DNA of 64,000 nt from Pseudomonas viridiflava (lineage in GTDB: Bacteria; Pseudomonadota; Gammaproteobacteria; Pseudomonadales; Pseudomonadaceae), in contig NZ_UUIS01000009.1 in NCBI RefSeq assembly GCF_900589395.1, positions 22,552 to 86,551 of the forward strand, read 5' to 3'. Position numbers and translations under genes: made by a program. Every line of letters starts with the position of its first letter. Within the stretch, counting starts at the first letter, position 1. Below the pieces are notes generated by a model that was not told the DNA's origin, searched no databases, and saw only the letters and a program-made list of their open reading frames with translations. Shown in pieces: positions 62,512-64,000 of the stretch.

Positions 62512-63648
62512 ATGGCAGAAAGCGAGAGCGGTCAGGACAAGACAGAGGAACCCACGGAGAAAAAGGTCCGCGACAGTCGGGCCGAAGGCCAGGTGGCGCG
62601 CTCCAAGGAACTCACCACGCTGGTGGTGATGATGATGGGGGCGGTGGGCCTGTTGATGTTTGGCGGCGGCGTGGCGCAGATGCTGGCCGAAGCGATGCGC
62701 GAGAATTTCTCGATCAGCCGCGAGATGCTGATGGACCCGATGTGGATGGGGCGCATGCTGCTCAAGACCGGACAGACCGCCATGCTGGTGGTGTTGCCGT
62801 TCATGATCGCCATGCTGGTGGCCGCCTTCGTCGGGCCGATCATGCTGGGCGGCTGGTTGTTCGCCACCAAGTCGCTGGCGCCCAAGTTCAGCCGCATGAA
62901 CCCCTTGTCCGGGGTCAAGCGTATGTTTTCGATCAATTCGCTGGTCGAGCTGCTCAAGGCGTTTGCCAAGTTCCTGGTGATCCTCGCCGTGGCCCTGGTG
63001 GTCATCAAAAAGGACCGCAACGACCTGATTGCCATTTCCCATGAGCCGCTGGAAATGGCAATTATCCACAGTCTGCAGCTGGTGGGCTGGAGCACCTTGT
63101 GGATCGTGTGCGGGCTGATTCTGATCGCGGCCGTCGATGTGCCGGTGCAGTTGTTCCAGGCGCACAAGAAATTGCTGATGACCAAGCAGGAAGTGCGCGA
63201 CGAGCACAAGAACAGTGAGGGCAACCCCCAGGTCAAGCAGCGCATTCGCCAGTTGCAGCACGACATGGCCAACCGGCGCATGATGGCCGCGATCCCGGAC
63301 GCCGATGTCATCATCACCAACCCGACCCACTTTGCCGTGGCGCTCAAGTACGACCCCGAAAACGGCGGCGCTCCGCAATTGCTGGCCAAGGGCGTCGACC
63401 TGATTGCCCTGAAGATCCGCGAGATCGGGGCCCACAACCAGATCATGATCCTGGAGTCCCCGGCGCTGGCGCGCTCGATTTACTACAGCACCGAGCTTGA
63501 AGAAGAAATCCCCGCCGGCCTGTACATGGCCGTCGCCCAGGTGCTGGCGTACGTCTATCAGATCCGCCAGTTCCACGCCGGCCGCGGCAAGCGCCCAACA
63601 CCGCTGGGCGATATCTCCATTCCCCCCGACCTGCAGCGCGACGAATAA
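62512..63648 (+). CDS. flhB: FlhB export switch protein
   Basis: 378 residues. N-terminal SGQDKTEEPTEKKVRDSRAEGQVARSKEL, four membrane segments, then the cytoplasmic autocleaving domain with N-P-T-H (IITNPTHFAVALKYD, about 269-272). FliK triggers the substrate switch through this domain. Last complete gene; flhA would be expected beyond the window. Confidence 0.97.
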   Translation: MAESESGQDKTEEPTEKKVRDSRAEGQVARSKELTTLVVMMMGAVGLLMFGGGVAQMLAEAMRENFSISREMLMDPMWMGRMLLKTGQTAMLVVLPFMIAMLVAAFVGPIMLGGWLFATKSLAPKFSRMNPLSGVKRMFSINSLVELLKAFAKFLVILAVALVVIKKDRNDLIAISHEPLEMAIIHSLQLVGWSTLWIVCGLILIAAVDVPVQLFQAHKKLLMTKQEVRDEHKNSEGNPQVKQRIRQLQHDMANRRMMAAIPDADVIITNPTHFAVALKYDPENGGAPQLLAKGVDLIALKIREIGAHNQIMILESPALARSIYYSTELEEEIPAGLYMAVAQVLAYVYQIRQFHAGRGKRPTPLGDISIPPDLQRDE

Positions 63649-63710
63649 ATGCGGGATCGCCGCCCAGCCGGTCCTACAGGTCAATGCCGATCAGCCAAGC
63701 CTTGACGCGG

Positions 63711-63822
63711 GCCTGTGGGAGGCCGCTCTGCTGGCGCTGGCGGTATGGCCGGCGCAGCAGGTGTATGAGCCTTGCCGGCCTCATCGCCGGATCGCCGCCC
63801 GGAGCAGAGCCCCTCCCACCGG
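63711..63822. repeat. REP-like palindrome, copy 3
   Basis: Left arm GCCTGTGGGAGGCCGCTCTGC and right arm GCAGAGCCCCTCCCACCGG. It has the same interior blocks (GGCGCAGCAGGT; TTGCCGGCCTCATCG) as the copy at 15.5 kb. Lies 63 bp after flhB. Confidence 0.75.
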
Positions 63823-63858
63823 TTGGATGCCGCCTTGGATTTCGGGCCTGGCACAAGA

Positions 63859-63955
63859 CCTGTGGAAGGTAGCTTTGCTGGCGATGGCTGTGTGACAGGC
63901 GCAGCAGGTGTTTTGGCCTTGCTGGCCTCATCGCCGGCAAGCCGCCTCCCACAGG
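63859..63955. repeat. REP-like palindrome, copy 4
   Basis: Left arm CCTGTGGAAGGTAGCTTTGC and right arm GCAAGCCGCCTCCCACAGG, interior GGCGCAGCAGGTG and GGCCTTGCTGGCCTCATCG. Separated from copy 3 by a spacer that includes CGGGCCTGGCAC, the same spacer seen at 15.66 kb. Confidence 0.75.
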
Positions 63956-63989
63956 ATTGATGTCGTCCAAGGTCTCGGGCCTGGCATCA

Positions 63990-64000
63990 GGCTGTGGGAG
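63990..64000. repeat. Start of a further REP-like copy, cut by the window edge
   Basis: GGCTGTGGGAG preceded by CGGGCCTGGCATCA, the repeat's left arm and spacer. The remainder lies outside the window. Confidence 0.5.

Noticed and set aside
1..64000. tRNA or rRNA genes, CRISPR arrays, insertion sequences or prophage genes
   Set aside because: None seen on reading; there are no transposase or integrase frames and no regularly spaced short repeats beyond the REP-like palindromes.

Overview
This window is most of the main flagellar and chemotaxis locus of a Pseudomonas, most like the P. putida / P. fluorescens complex. The evidence is the FleQ-FleSR hierarchy, fused CheV, repeated sigma54 (TGGCAC-N5-TTGCT) promoters, the FlgZ PilZ brake, the order flgZ-flgN-flgM-flgA / cheV-cheR-flgB..., and REP-like palindromes between operons. 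Species was not determined; the assignment rests on gene content and order only.

Layout. 1-5.7 kb: the end of a TPR/response-regulator gene with a small histidine kinase, a 2OG-oxygenase-like / TylF-methyltransferase pair, a glutamine-synthetase-family enzyme and an MFS transporter. 5.76-8.34 kb (minus strand): flgA, flgM, flgN and flgZ. 8.4-10.3 kb: cheV and cheR. 10.4-24.7 kb: flgBCDE, a second hook-protein gene with a duplicated domain (called flgE2 here), a repeat-rich gap with a small secreted protein, then flgFGHIJKL. 24.8-38.2 kb: a glycosylation island. Two large modular glycosyltransferases flank a compact operon for a CDP-linked 6-deoxyhexose (rfbF, rfbG, epimerase, C-methyltransferase, SDR reductase, second methyltransferase, CmcI-like methyltransferase). 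A KAS III-like gene follows. 39.6-43.4 kb: fliC (short flagellin), flaG, fliD, fliS and fliT. 43.5-47.9 kb: fleQ, fleS, fleR. 48.1-53.9 kb: fliEFGHIJ. 54.0-56.5 kb: a STAS / REC-PP2C-HATPase / Hpt signalling module. 56.5-63.65 kb: fliK, then fliLMNOPQR-flhB. The last 350 bp are REP-like repeats.

How it works together. FleQ (sigma54 activator with the c-di-GMP residues) should drive fleSR and the early basal-body and export genes. FleR should drive the later flg operons. FlgM/FliA should control the late genes: the best sigma28 sites lie before flgM, fliC and fliS. Ten sigma54-type sites are reported, nine in front of flagellar transcription units and one in front of the sugar operon, which would tie glycan supply to flagellar assembly.

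Main points of interest: (i) the flgE paralogue with an internally duplicated hook domain and its own promoter; (ii) a perfect hairpin plus a 12-codon leader ORF whose stop overlaps the GTG start of the 1192-residue glycosyltransferase; (iii) an island predicted to make a C-methyl branched CDP-deoxyhexose; (iv) overlapping sigma28 and sigma54 promoters before fliS; (v) a near-leaderless flgA. All functions are inferred from sequence motifs read by eye, with no database search.
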